This document shows positions 31,702 through 39,175 of a DNA stretch of 42,629 bases, in pieces. A program made the position numbers and the translations under genes. Under the pieces are notes generated by a model. The model was not told where the DNA came from. It saw only the letters and a list, made by a program, of their open reading frames with translations, and searched no databases. This stretch comes from an uncultured Oscillospiraceae bacterium. GTDB taxonomy: Bacteria > Bacillota > Clostridia > Oscillospirales > Oscillospiraceae. The stretch covers positions 1-42,629 of the forward strand of contig CAKUMO010000021.1 in assembly GCA_934667815.1 (NCBI GenBank). Reading direction: 5' to 3'. How positions within the stretch are numbered: position 1 is the stretch's first letter; every line of letters begins with the position of its first letter.

Positions 31702-34275
31702 TTAGTGCTTTCTGAACGGATTCAGCTTGACCAGCAGACTGTTGATGGGCACGAAAATACCGCCGGTCTTGCGGTGGAACACAACTTTGCGAATCTTCAC
31801 ACGCTGCGCATCATAAAGCTCCGGGTACTTTTTCAGGCGTTCGTCAATGCTGCGGAAAGCCTGACGCTCCTGTCGGTAATTCAGCGCAATTTCATACTGC
31901 GTAGAGACCATGGGCAGCAGCAGATTGTTGACAATGTAATTGCGCTTGCTCTCGGGCAGTGAATCCTTGCAGCGCGCATAGGTCTCTGCCATGCTGATGC
32001 AGACATTTTCATGGTGCTTATAATTGCGGCGGTAGGATTCCCGCGATACGGATTGCCCTGCACGTCCGAGAAGATAGCGATAGATGTTCAGATCATAATA
32101 GGTGATGGTGTCGCAGCAGATCGCCACATTGATGTTCAGCTCCATATCGACGTAGAACATCTTTTCCGAGAGCTTGAAGCCCGCGTCACGCAGAACGGAG
32201 GTCTTGTAGCTCGAGCAGGATAGGATCGGCCCCCAGCTCGCAAATCCGTAGTTCGGATAGCAAATATCCTCAAAATGATACTGGATGCCCGGCTTGAGCA
32301 GGGTGTAGATGCGCATAGGGTTTGCAATGTTGGAGTGCGCGAAGTCCTCAATGTAGTTGTTCAAGACAACATCGGAATCTTCTTTTTCAAGCAGGTCGAT
32401 AAGCTTCGCAAACTCCTCGGAATCCACGGTGTCGTCGCCGTCAACAACCTTGAGGTATTTGCCGCGTGCCTCGCGGATACCAACATTGATCGTCGAGCCG
32501 TGACCGCCGTTTTCCTTATCGATCAGACGAACGATGGAGCGTCCGTTCACCGTGGACAGTTTTTCCAGGGTGCGGCCGATCTCGGCAGTGCGGTCCTTGG
32601 AGCCGTCATTGACGATCAAAATCTCCAGCTTGTTCGCATTTCTCTGGTCAAGCATGGAAATCACGGTGTTATTCAAATATTTTTCGACATTATAAGAAGG
32701 AACAACAACCGTCAGCGTCGGCTCGGCGGCAATTTCACCGAAATCGAAATACGGGCGGTGTTCCTCCGCCGCAAACATGTCGATCTCGCGCTGGATGGTG
32801 TGCGCATAGTCGAACTTGCCCTGCACGGATTCCGATTCGCGGCGTGCGACCTCGAGGAAATAGTCCGGATTGTTGTACATCCGCTCAATGACATCGGCAT
32901 ACTCGCGGTAATTTTCCGTCTGGCACATCACGCCGAGATCCGCCGGAATGAACTGGCGAACACCCGGAATATCCGAGGTCACGACGGCACAGCCGGACGA
33001 GGCCGCCTCGCAGGAGGACACGGCCTGAGAGTCGTAGCGCGTGGGGAAGAGCGCGATGCCGTGCGTGCGGTGTACCTCCCGAATTTCCTCGTGGGTCAGG
33101 AATTTCTTGAAAATATGCACATTTTCTAGTCCGCGCAGCGGCGCAAGGATCTGCTCATGCAGCGAGCCGTCACCATAAATATCAAATTCCAGCTCCCGAA
33201 AGATCGGGCGGTGGCGCAGCTCGAGAATAATGCGTACAACGGTATCAAGCGAATACGAACCGATGTCGTCAAATTTTCGCAAAACGAAGATCTTCTTACG
33301 CAGCTCGGGGTCTTTTTTCTCATAGCGGAAGGTCTGCGTGTCGATCAGGCAGGGAATGACATCGCTATTCGGGAATTTCAGTCCGACCAACTCCTCGCAG
33401 CGGCTGCGCGTCCACTCCGTGACGAAGATCCACTTTGCATTTTTGATCTGACTGTATTTTTTGATGAAAAAATCCTTCCGCTTGAAACGCTCCCGCAATC
33501 CCGCATCAATCACTGACCGCGGCCCGAAATAGGGGCTGGCGATCGTCTCCCAGTCCCAGTAGAGGGTCTCCGCGCCGTGGAGGTAGAAATACAAGAGGCT
33601 GTTTGTCGTATCCACGGACTCCAGCACGTTTGCAAAGCGGTCGTCAAAGAAGTGGATGAGAATACGCTTGTAGGTGCGCTTCTGCAAAAGTGTGCGGAAG
33701 AAATAGAAATCGCCCTTGACAACGCTCACGCCGTCAAAATCGTAATATGCCATAGAAAGGCCGTCGTTGATATACACAACGTCCACGTTCCAGCCCAGCT
33801 GCTGATATGCCTTTACGCGCGTATGGACAAAGGCGGAATTATACTTGTTTTCCAAAGACGGATAGCCCGGCGTCGCGACAAGCACGTCCCCGTGCAGATA
33901 GCGATCTACCAGAAGATTCTCGTCCGCCTGCGGCAGATATTCTGCCTTGGTCAGCTCCATTTTGCTGTAAGGCGGAACATAGAGCACCAATATGAAATAC
34001 TTCAGCCAAATAAATTTATTGACAAATACGGAGTTCAGGCCGCAGGTGCCCATGATCGTGCGGTGACGGTTGAGCAGCTTGAGCGTGCAGCCCGTGCCCT
34101 CAAGCAACTTGCCCTCGAGGCAAAGCGTGACCTCTTTTTCCCCGTTGCTGCGAAAGAGCTTCGGGTAGACCAGAAAGCCATGCTTTCCTGCGTTGTTTTC
34201 GATCAGCAGCTTGCCATCGCGGAACTCCGTTTTGACATTTCCGCGCGCCCGCCACTTCTTCTTTAATAAATCCAT
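31702..34275 (-). CDS. Two-domain glycosyltransferase (GT4-like plus GT2)
   Basis: The protein has 857 residues from ATG 34275. The first 110 residues are unrecognised. A GT-B region occupies about 110-500 and carries SCEAASSGCAVVTSDIPG near residue 425. A GT-A family 2 domain begins near residue 520 (TLTVVVPSYNVEKYL) with the DGDD metal motif near 611. Two catalytic folds in one chain imply addition of two sugars or two linkages in alternation, as in WbbM-like galactan polymerases. The ATG at 34275 is preferred over a GTG five codons upstream because an AGGA site is spaced 8 bases before it. It sits between the exporter and the mutase-like gene. Confidence 0.85.
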   Translation of the reverse strand: MDLLKKKWRARGNVKTEFRDGKLLIENNAGKHGFLVYPKLFRSNGEKEVTLCLEGKLLEGTGCTLKLLNRHRTIMGTCGLNSVFVNKFIWLKYFILVLYVPPYSKMELTKAEYLPQADENLLVDRYLHGDVLVATPGYPSLENKYNSAFVHTRVKAYQQLGWNVDVVYINDGLSMAYYDFDGVSVVKGDFYFFRTLLQKRTYKRILIHFFDDRFANVLESVDTTNSLLYFYLHGAETLYWDWETIASPYFGPRSVIDAGLRERFKRKDFFIKKYSQIKNAKWIFVTEWTRSRCEELVGLKFPNSDVIPCLIDTQTFRYEKKDPELRKKIFVLRKFDDIGSYSLDTVVRIILELRHRPIFRELEFDIYGDGSLHEQILAPLRGLENVHIFKKFLTHEEIREVHRTHGIALFPTRYDSQAVSSCEAASSGCAVVTSDIPGVRQFIPADLGVMCQTENYREYADVIERMYNNPDYFLEVARRESESVQGKFDYAHTIQREIDMFAAEEHRPYFDFGEIAAEPTLTVVVPSYNVEKYLNNTVISMLDQRNANKLEILIVNDGSKDRTAEIGRTLEKLSTVNGRSIVRLIDKENGGHGSTINVGIREARGKYLKVVDGDDTVDSEEFAKLIDLLEKEDSDVVLNNYIEDFAHSNIANPMRIYTLLKPGIQYHFEDICYPNYGFASWGPILSCSSYKTSVLRDAGFKLSEKMFYVDMELNINVAICCDTITYYDLNIYRYLLGRAGQSVSRESYRRNYKHHENVCISMAETYARCKDSLPESKRNYIVNNLLLPMVSTQYEIALNYRQERQAFRSIDERLKKYPELYDAQRVKIRKVVFHRKTGGIFVPINSLLVKLNPFRKH

Positions 34276-34300
34276 GTAATTTTTCCTCACAAGTCGGTTA

Positions 34301-35059
34301 TCATTTATTTTTCATAAACTCTGCGTATCGGTCGCAGATCTCTTTGGTCTCGCCGATCTCCACGACCTTGCCATGCTCCAGCCAGACCACGCGGTCACAG
34401 AGCTTTTTGATCGATTCCAACGAGTGCGAAACATACAGGACCGTCGTGCCGCCGTGGATCATGCTGAGCATTTTTGTCTCGCTCTTTGCCTGAAAAGCGA
34501 TGTCGCCCACGGAGAGGATCTCATCGACGATCAGGATTTCCGGCTCGACTACCGTCGCCACCGAGAAGGCCAGACGCGCGACCATGCCGGAGGAGAAATT
34601 CCGCACCGGCACGTCCAAAAAGTCCTGTAATTCCGAAAATTCGACGATTTCGTTAAATTTACTTTCAATAAATTCCTTGGAATAGCCCATAACTGCGCCG
34701 TTGAGGAAGATGTTCTCCCGCGCGGTCAGCTCCATATCAAAGCCCGCGCCCAGCTCGATCATCGGACAGATGTTGCCGTAGGCAGACATGGTTCCCTTCG
34801 TTGGCTTCAGCACGCCCGCGACGATCTTGAGCATGGTGGACTTGCCCGCGCCGTTGCTGCCGATGAGGCCGACGACCTCGCCGCGCTGCACGCCGAAGCT
34901 GACGTCGCTCAGCGCCCAAAAGTCGTTATTCTGCTTTTTCTTCTTGCGGCGCTTGCCCGAGAGCGTGTCCACAAAAAACTGCTTGAGCGAAAAGCCCTTA
35001 TCGATGCCCAGATTAAATTTCATCGAGACATGCTCGACCTTGATGATCTCGTTTGCCAT
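34301..35059 (-). CDS. Polysaccharide ABC exporter ATPase (Wzt/TagH-like)
   Basis: The protein has 252 residues. Walker A GSNGAGKST is at 67-75, the signature is the degenerate NFSSGM typical of this export class, Walker B is LIVDEIL and the H-loop YVSHS. It has a basic insertion (GKRRKKKKQ) before the Walker A. It lacks the C-terminal glycan-binding domain of long Wzt proteins, so it resembles KpsT/short Wzt. It drives export of a finished glycan with the permease encoded next. The end-to-start gap is 9 bp. Confidence 0.92.
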   Translation of the reverse strand: MANEIIKVEHVSMKFNLGIDKGFSLKQFFVDTLSGKRRKKKKQNNDFWALSDVSFGVQRGEVVGLIGSNGAGKSTMLKIVAGVLKPTKGTMSAYGNICPMIELGAGFDMELTARENIFLNGAVMGYSKEFIESKFNEIVEFSELQDFLDVPVRNFSSGMVARLAFSVATVVEPEILIVDEILSVGDIAFQAKSETKMLSMIHGGTTVLYVSHSLESIKKLCDRVVWLEHGKVVEIGETKEICDRYAEFMKNK

Positions 35060-35068
35060 AGCGCTACC

Positions 35069-35860
35069 TCAGATATAATAGATGAACTTGTCCTGATTCT
35101 TGCGGAACACAAAAACGCCGAACAGCAGCACCAGCACCGCCGAAACAAAGCAGGCCGCAAACTGCATCAGCGTCGGGCAGTTGTGGTAGAGAATGATCGT
35201 GCGGGCAAAGTTGATATATTGGTACATGGGGTTGAGCTTGAGCAGATACGCATACTTGAACTGAATGGCGTTGAGATCGTACATCACAGGGGTCAGATAG
35301 GTCCAGAGCGTGATGATAATGCCATAAATGTAGAACATATCGCGCATAAACACGGCAATGGTCGAAAGCAGCAGGCCCATGCCGACCGTGAACATGAACA
35401 GGCACAGGAAGGAGAACGGCAGCAGGAAGTGATACCAGTTCAGGCCCGTGCCGGTGAAAATGATAACGGCATAGAGCGGGACAAGTGTGAGCAGGAAGTT
35501 GATCCCGACAAACAGGCACTTGGTAAAGGGGAAAATATACTTTGGAATGTAGACCTTGTTGATGAGGCTGAAATTCGCCACCACGCTGCTCATGGCAAGG
35601 TTGGACGCTTCGCTGAAATAGTTGAAATAGGTCAGGCCGACCATCAGATAAGCAAGATAGCTCACACCGGGCGTTGTAAAATGGAAAAAGTTGGAAAAGA
35701 CGACCGCCATAACGGCCATGGTCAGCAGCGGATACAGCAGGCTCCATGCCACGCCGAGGATGCTGCGCTTGTATTTGACCTTGAAATCGCGGCTGACGAG
35801 CTGGCGCATCAAATAGCCGTATTTTTGAAAAGAATACCGCAGATTTTTGAAAAACCGCAT
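35069..35860 (-). CDS. Polysaccharide ABC exporter permease (Wzm/TagG-like)
   Basis: The protein has 263 residues with six predicted membrane helices and the ABC2 fold. It begins with the cytoplasmic basic segment LMRQLVSRDFKVKYKRSILG, typical of Wzm/TagG permeases. It would export lipid-linked polysaccharide or teichoic-acid-like glycan with the adjacent ATPase. It is the first gene of the operon and has a convincing promoter 60 bp upstream. A homodimer is expected. Confidence 0.92.
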   Translation of the reverse strand: MRFFKNLRYSFQKYGYLMRQLVSRDFKVKYKRSILGVAWSLLYPLLTMAVMAVVFSNFFHFTTPGVSYLAYLMVGLTYFNYFSEASNLAMSSVVANFSLINKVYIPKYIFPFTKCLFVGINFLLTLVPLYAVIIFTGTGLNWYHFLLPFSFLCLFMFTVGMGLLLSTIAVFMRDMFYIYGIIITLWTYLTPVMYDLNAIQFKYAYLLKLNPMYQYINFARTIILYHNCPTLMQFAACFVSAVLVLLFGVFVFRKNQDKFIYYI

Positions 35861-35915
35861 AGTTGCCTCCGGTTGGTTCAGGAAATCAATTTGAGTTCTG
35901 AATATAGTTTGTCGT

Positions 35916-35944
35916 ATTATACCACGTTCCTGCCGGAAAGTCCA
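35916..35944 (-). promoter_or_regulatory. Promoter of the polysaccharide operon
   Basis: On the minus strand TGGACT (35939-35944), a 17-bp spacer ending TGG and a perfect TATAAT (35916-35921). Confidence 0.65.
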
Positions 35945-36117
35945 CCTCTTTTTCTGTGCATGCCCGCCCGGACGGTAAAGGCCGCAAAAAGCGTCCCCGC
36001 AGCAATGGCCGCGAGGACAAAATCAGGCTTATCTTTCATTCTTTCCGGTAAAATTCGGAACTTTTTCCATGTTTTTTCGTCAGAATAAGCGTAATTCAAT
36101 TAAGGGAGGGTTTCACC

Positions 36118-37005
36118 ATGAAACGTTTTCTTTCGCTTCTTGTGTCCCTGGTGCTTCTTTTCGCGCTCCTGTCCGGCTGCGCCGCAGTCGATATGAGCAG
36201 CAAGGCCGCGCCGCGCGAGGATGGCAATTACGCCTACAACGACGTCAACTCAATGCCCGAGGCCGGCTTGGAAACCACCTCCGGCACACTCACCGAGGCG
36301 CGCAAGCTCATCAAAACCGTGGAGGTTCATCTGCAAACCGAGCGCTTTGACGACCTCGTCGCCGCGTTGGGGCAGAGTGTCACGGACGTGGGCGGCTACA
36401 TTGAGCAGTCCGAGCTTCAGGGCAAGACCTCCTATCGCAGAAGCCGCTATGTGTCCTACGTCCTGCGCGTCCCCGTGCAGGAGCTGGACGGCTTCTCTGC
36501 AGGGCTGTCCGACCTCGGCGTCGTGACCTCCAGCAGCAGCTCGCAGGAGGACGTCACCCTGACCTATGTTGATCTGGAGGCGCACCTCACCGCGCTGAAC
36601 ACCGAGCGAGACAGTCTGCTGCGTCTTTTGGAGCAGGCCGAGAGTGTCGAGGACATCATCAGCATTCAGAGCCGCATCAGCGATGTGCAGTATGAGCTGG
36701 AGCGCTATACCTCGCAGCTTCGCAGCTATGACAACCTGATCGACTATGCCACCGTGCGCCTGTATGTCAACGAGGTCGCACACGAGGACGAAGTGGAGGA
36801 AACCACCTCCGTCTGGGCGCAAATCGGCCAGAATCTCAAGAGCGCGGTGCGCGGCATCGGCCGTTTCTTCCGCGGCGCGTTCATCGTGCTGGTCTCGGCG
36901 CTGCCGTATCTGGCGGTCGTGACCGTCATCGTGCTGCCCATTCTCTATTTCACCGTGTTCCGCCGCATCCGCAAGCGCAGGAAGGCGCAGAAGGAGCAGG
37001 AATAA
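36118..37005 (+). CDS. DUF4349-family lipoprotein
   Basis: The protein has 295 residues. Its signal peptide ends LLSGC (C21). The DUF4349 core (about 55-240) has RKLIKTVEVHLQTERFDDLV, VPVQELDGF, the coiled-coil-like ERDSLLRLLEQAESVEDIISI, and YATVRLYVNE. A C-terminal membrane helix (about 255-280) and basic tail follow. The protein is therefore anchored at both ends outside the cell. The ATG follows AAGGGAGG. Its last 56 bases overlap the convergent pcp gene. Function of the domain is unknown; members are often near signalling or cell-envelope genes. Confidence 0.85.
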   Translation: MKRFLSLLVSLVLLFALLSGCAAVDMSSKAAPREDGNYAYNDVNSMPEAGLETTSGTLTEARKLIKTVEVHLQTERFDDLVAALGQSVTDVGGYIEQSELQGKTSYRRSRYVSYVLRVPVQELDGFSAGLSDLGVVTSSSSSQEDVTLTYVDLEAHLTALNTERDSLLRLLEQAESVEDIISIQSRISDVQYELERYTSQLRSYDNLIDYATVRLYVNEVAHEDEVEETTSVWAQIGQNLKSAVRGIGRFFRGAFIVLVSALPYLAVVTVIVLPILYFTVFRRIRKRRKAQKEQE

Positions 37006-37582
37006 CCGCAATCGCCGCCTCCAGTGCGCGGATCATATCGTCAAGCTGCATGGACGGCACGCCGTTCTTCGCCTGCTCGGGAAGATAGGGCACGTGGATG
37101 AAGCACACGCGCGTCTGCGTGCCGTCATAGCGGTGCAGCAGACGGAACAAAAGGTCGTTGCACACAAAGCTGCCCGCGCTGTAAGACAGCTCACCGGGCA
37201 GACCGGCCGCGCGGATGGCCTCTGCCATGTGCCGCACGGGCAGCGTGGAAAAATATGCGCTCGGTGCGCCGGGAACACAGGGAACGTCCTGCGGCTGCTG
37301 CCCGCGGTTGTCCGCGATGGAAGCATATTGCAGATTGATCGCGACCAGCTCCGGCGTGACCGCGCGGCGTCCTCCCGCCTGCCCAACGCACACGACGGCA
37401 TCCGGCAAAAGCGTCTGCGCCCGCGAAAGCACGCACTCGGCCGCGCTGCCAAACACGGTCGGCACCTGTAATTTTGTCAGCTCCCACGCGCCGATGCGCT
37501 CCGGCAGCCGCTGCACAGCCTCCCACGCCGGATTGACCGTCTCACCGCCAAAGGGCTCAAAGCCTGTGACCAGAAGTTTCAT
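36950..37582 (-). CDS. pcp: Pyrrolidone-carboxylate peptidase
   Basis: The protein has 210 residues, near the usual 215. It removes N-terminal pyroglutamate from peptides in the cytoplasm. The start motif is VTGFEPFGGETVNPAW. The catalytic triad segments are ELVAINL (Glu), AGSFVCNDLLF (Cys) and FIHVPYLPEQ (His). ATG 37582 is used because the family starts there and a promoter lies just upstream. An open frame upstream of it is not part of the protein. The last 18 codons overlap the DUF4349 gene on the opposite strand and encode a Cys/Pro-rich tail not typical of the family. Confidence 0.93.
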   Translation of the reverse strand: MKLLVTGFEPFGGETVNPAWEAVQRLPERIGAWELTKLQVPTVFGSAAECVLSRAQTLLPDAVVCVGQAGGRRAVTPELVAINLQYASIADNRGQQPQDVPCVPGAPSAYFSTLPVRHMAEAIRAAGLPGELSYSAGSFVCNDLLFRLLHRYDGTQTRVCFIHVPYLPEQAKNGVPSMQLDDMIRALEAAIAVIPAPSAPSCACGCGGTR

Positions 37583-37600
37583 AGCGTTCACCTCACCGAC

Positions 37601-37629
37601 ATTATACCGTCTTTCCTGCAATAATACAA
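37601..37629 (-). promoter_or_regulatory. Promoter of pcp
   Basis: On the minus strand TTGTAT (37624-37629), a 17-bp spacer and a perfect TATAAT (37601-37606). Its -35 lies 9 bp from that of the divergent zinc-ribbon gene. Confidence 0.65.
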
Positions 37630-37638
37630 GCGAACTTC

Positions 37639-37666
37639 TTGACAGCCGCCCGAGATTTGGTATAAT
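37639..37666 (+). promoter_or_regulatory. Promoter of the zinc-ribbon gene
   Basis: A perfect TTGACA (37639-37644), a 16-bp spacer ending TTGG and a perfect TATAAT (37661-37666), with an extended -10. Likely strong. Confidence 0.8.
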
Positions 37667-37702
37667 GAAGTCACACAAACAGAGCTTCAGGAGGGTTCTC
37701 TC

Positions 37703-38170
37703 ATGGTATATTGCAGACATTGCGGTGCGCAGATGGACGACAATGCCGTCTACTGCCCGAAGTGCGGCGCGGCGGCGAATCCCGAGGTCAAGCAGGCCGT
37801 TCCGCTGGAATCCAACGACATTGCCGATAACAAGGCGATTTCGATTCTGTCCTACCTCGGGCCGCTGGTGTTTATCCCGCTGTTCGCACGCAAAAATTCT
37901 CCCTTTGCGCAGTTTCACGCAAAGCAGGGCGTCACGCTGCTGGCGCTGAATATTCTGTGCACGATCGTCAATTCTCTGCTCGGCATGATTCAATTCACGC
38001 GCGGGAGTCTTTTCGGCGGCTTTGTGACCTATGTGCCATGGTACATCCAGACCGTGCGGTACAGTCTGAGCGCCTGCGTCATCGCGCTGGCCGTCTTTGG
38101 CATCATCCATGTGGCAAGAGGCCAGAAAAAGCCGCTGCCGGTGATTGGCTGGATCAAGATCGTTAAATAA
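37703..38170 (+). CDS. Zinc-ribbon membrane protein (DUF4870-like)
   Basis: The protein has 155 residues. The N-terminus is a zinc ribbon with two CxxC pairs (C4, C7, C18, C21). The rest has about three membrane helices with the layout of DUF4870/YtxH-neighbour proteins: KAISILSYLGPLVFIPLFA, FHAKQGVTLLALNIL, and a conserved C-terminal ending PLPVIGWIKIVK. The strong promoter suggests high expression. An AGGAGG site precedes ATG 37703. Function unknown; members are common in Bacillota and may regulate membrane complexes. Confidence 0.8.
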   Translation: MVYCRHCGAQMDDNAVYCPKCGAAANPEVKQAVPLESNDIADNKAISILSYLGPLVFIPLFARKNSPFAQFHAKQGVTLLALNILCTIVNSLLGMIQFTRGSLFGGFVTYVPWYIQTVRYSLSACVIALAVFGIIHVARGQKKPLPVIGWIKIVK

Positions 38171-38176
38171 CGTCAA

Positions 38177-38199
38177 AACGGGCTGCTGAGCAGCCCGTT
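38177..38199 (+). terminator. Terminator of the zinc-ribbon gene
   Basis: A 23-base palindrome with 11-base arms. It is followed at once by the CAGACTGTCAAAA tag (38200-38212) instead of a long T-run. Confidence 0.6.
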
Positions 38200-38212
38200 C
38201 AGACTGTCAAAA
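38200..38212 (+). repeat. Post-terminator tag CAGACTGTCAAAA
   Basis: Identical to the tag at 3114-3126. Confidence 0.55.
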
Positions 38213-38449
38213 AGTCCGTAATCGTCAAAATCGATTCGCAATTCAATGGATCTTTGCTTTCTGGACTTCATCTACAAAAGTCGTGGATTCCAAACTTTAT
38301 AGTCTGAAAACCAGCTTGCTGCGCAAGGATTTTGACTTACTGCGCAACTCACGCCCTACCGTACCGATGTACGCCGACGGGCGTGAGTTGCTTGTCTTCC
38401 GAACTTTTTCGCAGTCTGTCAGCGTGCCGAAAAGGTTTTTCGACACGCT

Positions 38450-38472
38450 AAACGGGCTGCTGAGCAGCCCGT
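38450..38472. terminator. Second copy of the 38177 hairpin, end of the antiporter operon
   Basis: The palindrome is identical to that at 38177-38199. It lies 5 bases beyond the MgtC-like stop on the minus strand, where it is followed only by a short T-run. Confidence 0.5.
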
Positions 38473-38476
38473 TTTG

Positions 38477-39172
38477 TTATTCCTCATTGATGTGATAGAT
38501 GTAGTCGAGCGAGCGCAGTGCCTCGATGATCTCGCGGTGCGTCTTGTACTTTTTCAGCTCCGGGCTGCAAATCGTGACCGATACGGAATACACGCTCAGG
38601 CCAGAGTTGACATAGGCCGGGTTGGACTCGATGTCGTCGATGCGCATTCCCAGCCGCCGCAGCGTCGTGACGAAGTCCTGCAAATGGCTGCTGCTCGTCA
38701 GCTCCAGATGGATCTCAAAGTGGTTCGAGCGGTTTTTCAGATAGGTCTCAAAGGGCGGGAACCAGCGCAGACAGCACAGCAGCGCCGCAAAGCCCAGGAT
38801 CGCCACCGTATACAGCCCCGCGCCCGAAGCCAGACCAATGGCCACGCAAACCCACAGGCCGACCGAGGTCGTCAATCCCTTGATCTGACTTTTGGAGCTG
38901 TACAGCACGGAATTAACGCTTAAAATCGCCGTTGCGATCACCGCTGCCGCCGAGATCAGATAGCGGCTGCCGAGGTAGACATCCAGCATCATGCAGATTG
39001 CCCCGGCGAGCGTCACAAGAATGAACGTGCGCAATCCGGCGGCGTGACGCTTTTCCGAGCGTTCGCAGCCCGCGATTGCACCAAGGAGCATCGCCAGCCC
39101 CAGCCGCAGCGCCACCGCGCCCGCCGTCAGCTCCTGAGACCATGCGCCGAGAATTCTTGCAATGGGATCCAT
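38477..39172 (-). CDS. MgtC/SapB-family membrane protein
   Basis: The protein has 231 residues. The N-terminal MgtC domain has about five helices with the LRLGLAMLLGAIAGCERS start, the GLRTFILVTLAGA motif and KGLTTSVGLWV. The C-terminal part (about 145-231) is a soluble ACT-like domain (FEIHLELTSSSHLQDFVTTL). Family members modulate ion homeostasis or F-type ATPase, and in pathogens aid growth at low Mg2+. It lies 3 bp behind the antiporter gene with a GGAGG site inside the latter's end, so the two are translationally coupled, which suggests shared ion stress. Confidence 0.9.
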   Translation of the reverse strand: MDPIARILGAWSQELTAGAVALRLGLAMLLGAIAGCERSEKRHAAGLRTFILVTLAGAICMMLDVYLGSRYLISAAAVIATAILSVNSVLYSSKSQIKGLTTSVGLWVCVAIGLASGAGLYTVAILGFAALLCCLRWFPPFETYLKNRSNHFEIHLELTSSSHLQDFVTTLRRLGMRIDDIESNPAYVNSGLSVYSVSVTICSPELKKYKTHREIIEALRSLDYIYHINEE

Positions 39173-39175
39173 AAC

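Larger units (their letters stand above)
38174..38475. repeat. Palindrome-rich intergenic element with identical terminal hairpins
   Basis: The hairpin AACGGGCTGCT-G-AGCAGCCCGTT occurs at 38177-38199 and again at 38450-38472. Inside are CAGACTGTCAAAAAGTCCG (38200-38218) with an imperfect complement at about 38393-38417, a 13-bp perfect inverted repeat (38344-38356 and 38379-38391) that encloses GTAC-CGAT-GTAC, and a hairpin AGCGTG..CACGCT at 38421-38449. No convincing protein is encoded. It fills the 306-bp gap between the zinc-ribbon and MgtC-like genes. The first terminal hairpin likely terminates the zinc-ribbon gene. Confidence 0.7.

Noticed and set aside
35917..36099. Possible 40-60 residue membrane protein on the minus strand before the polysaccharide operon
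   Set aside because: It ends inside the operon's -10 box, lacks a properly spaced ribosome site, and no promoter was found; kept only as a note.
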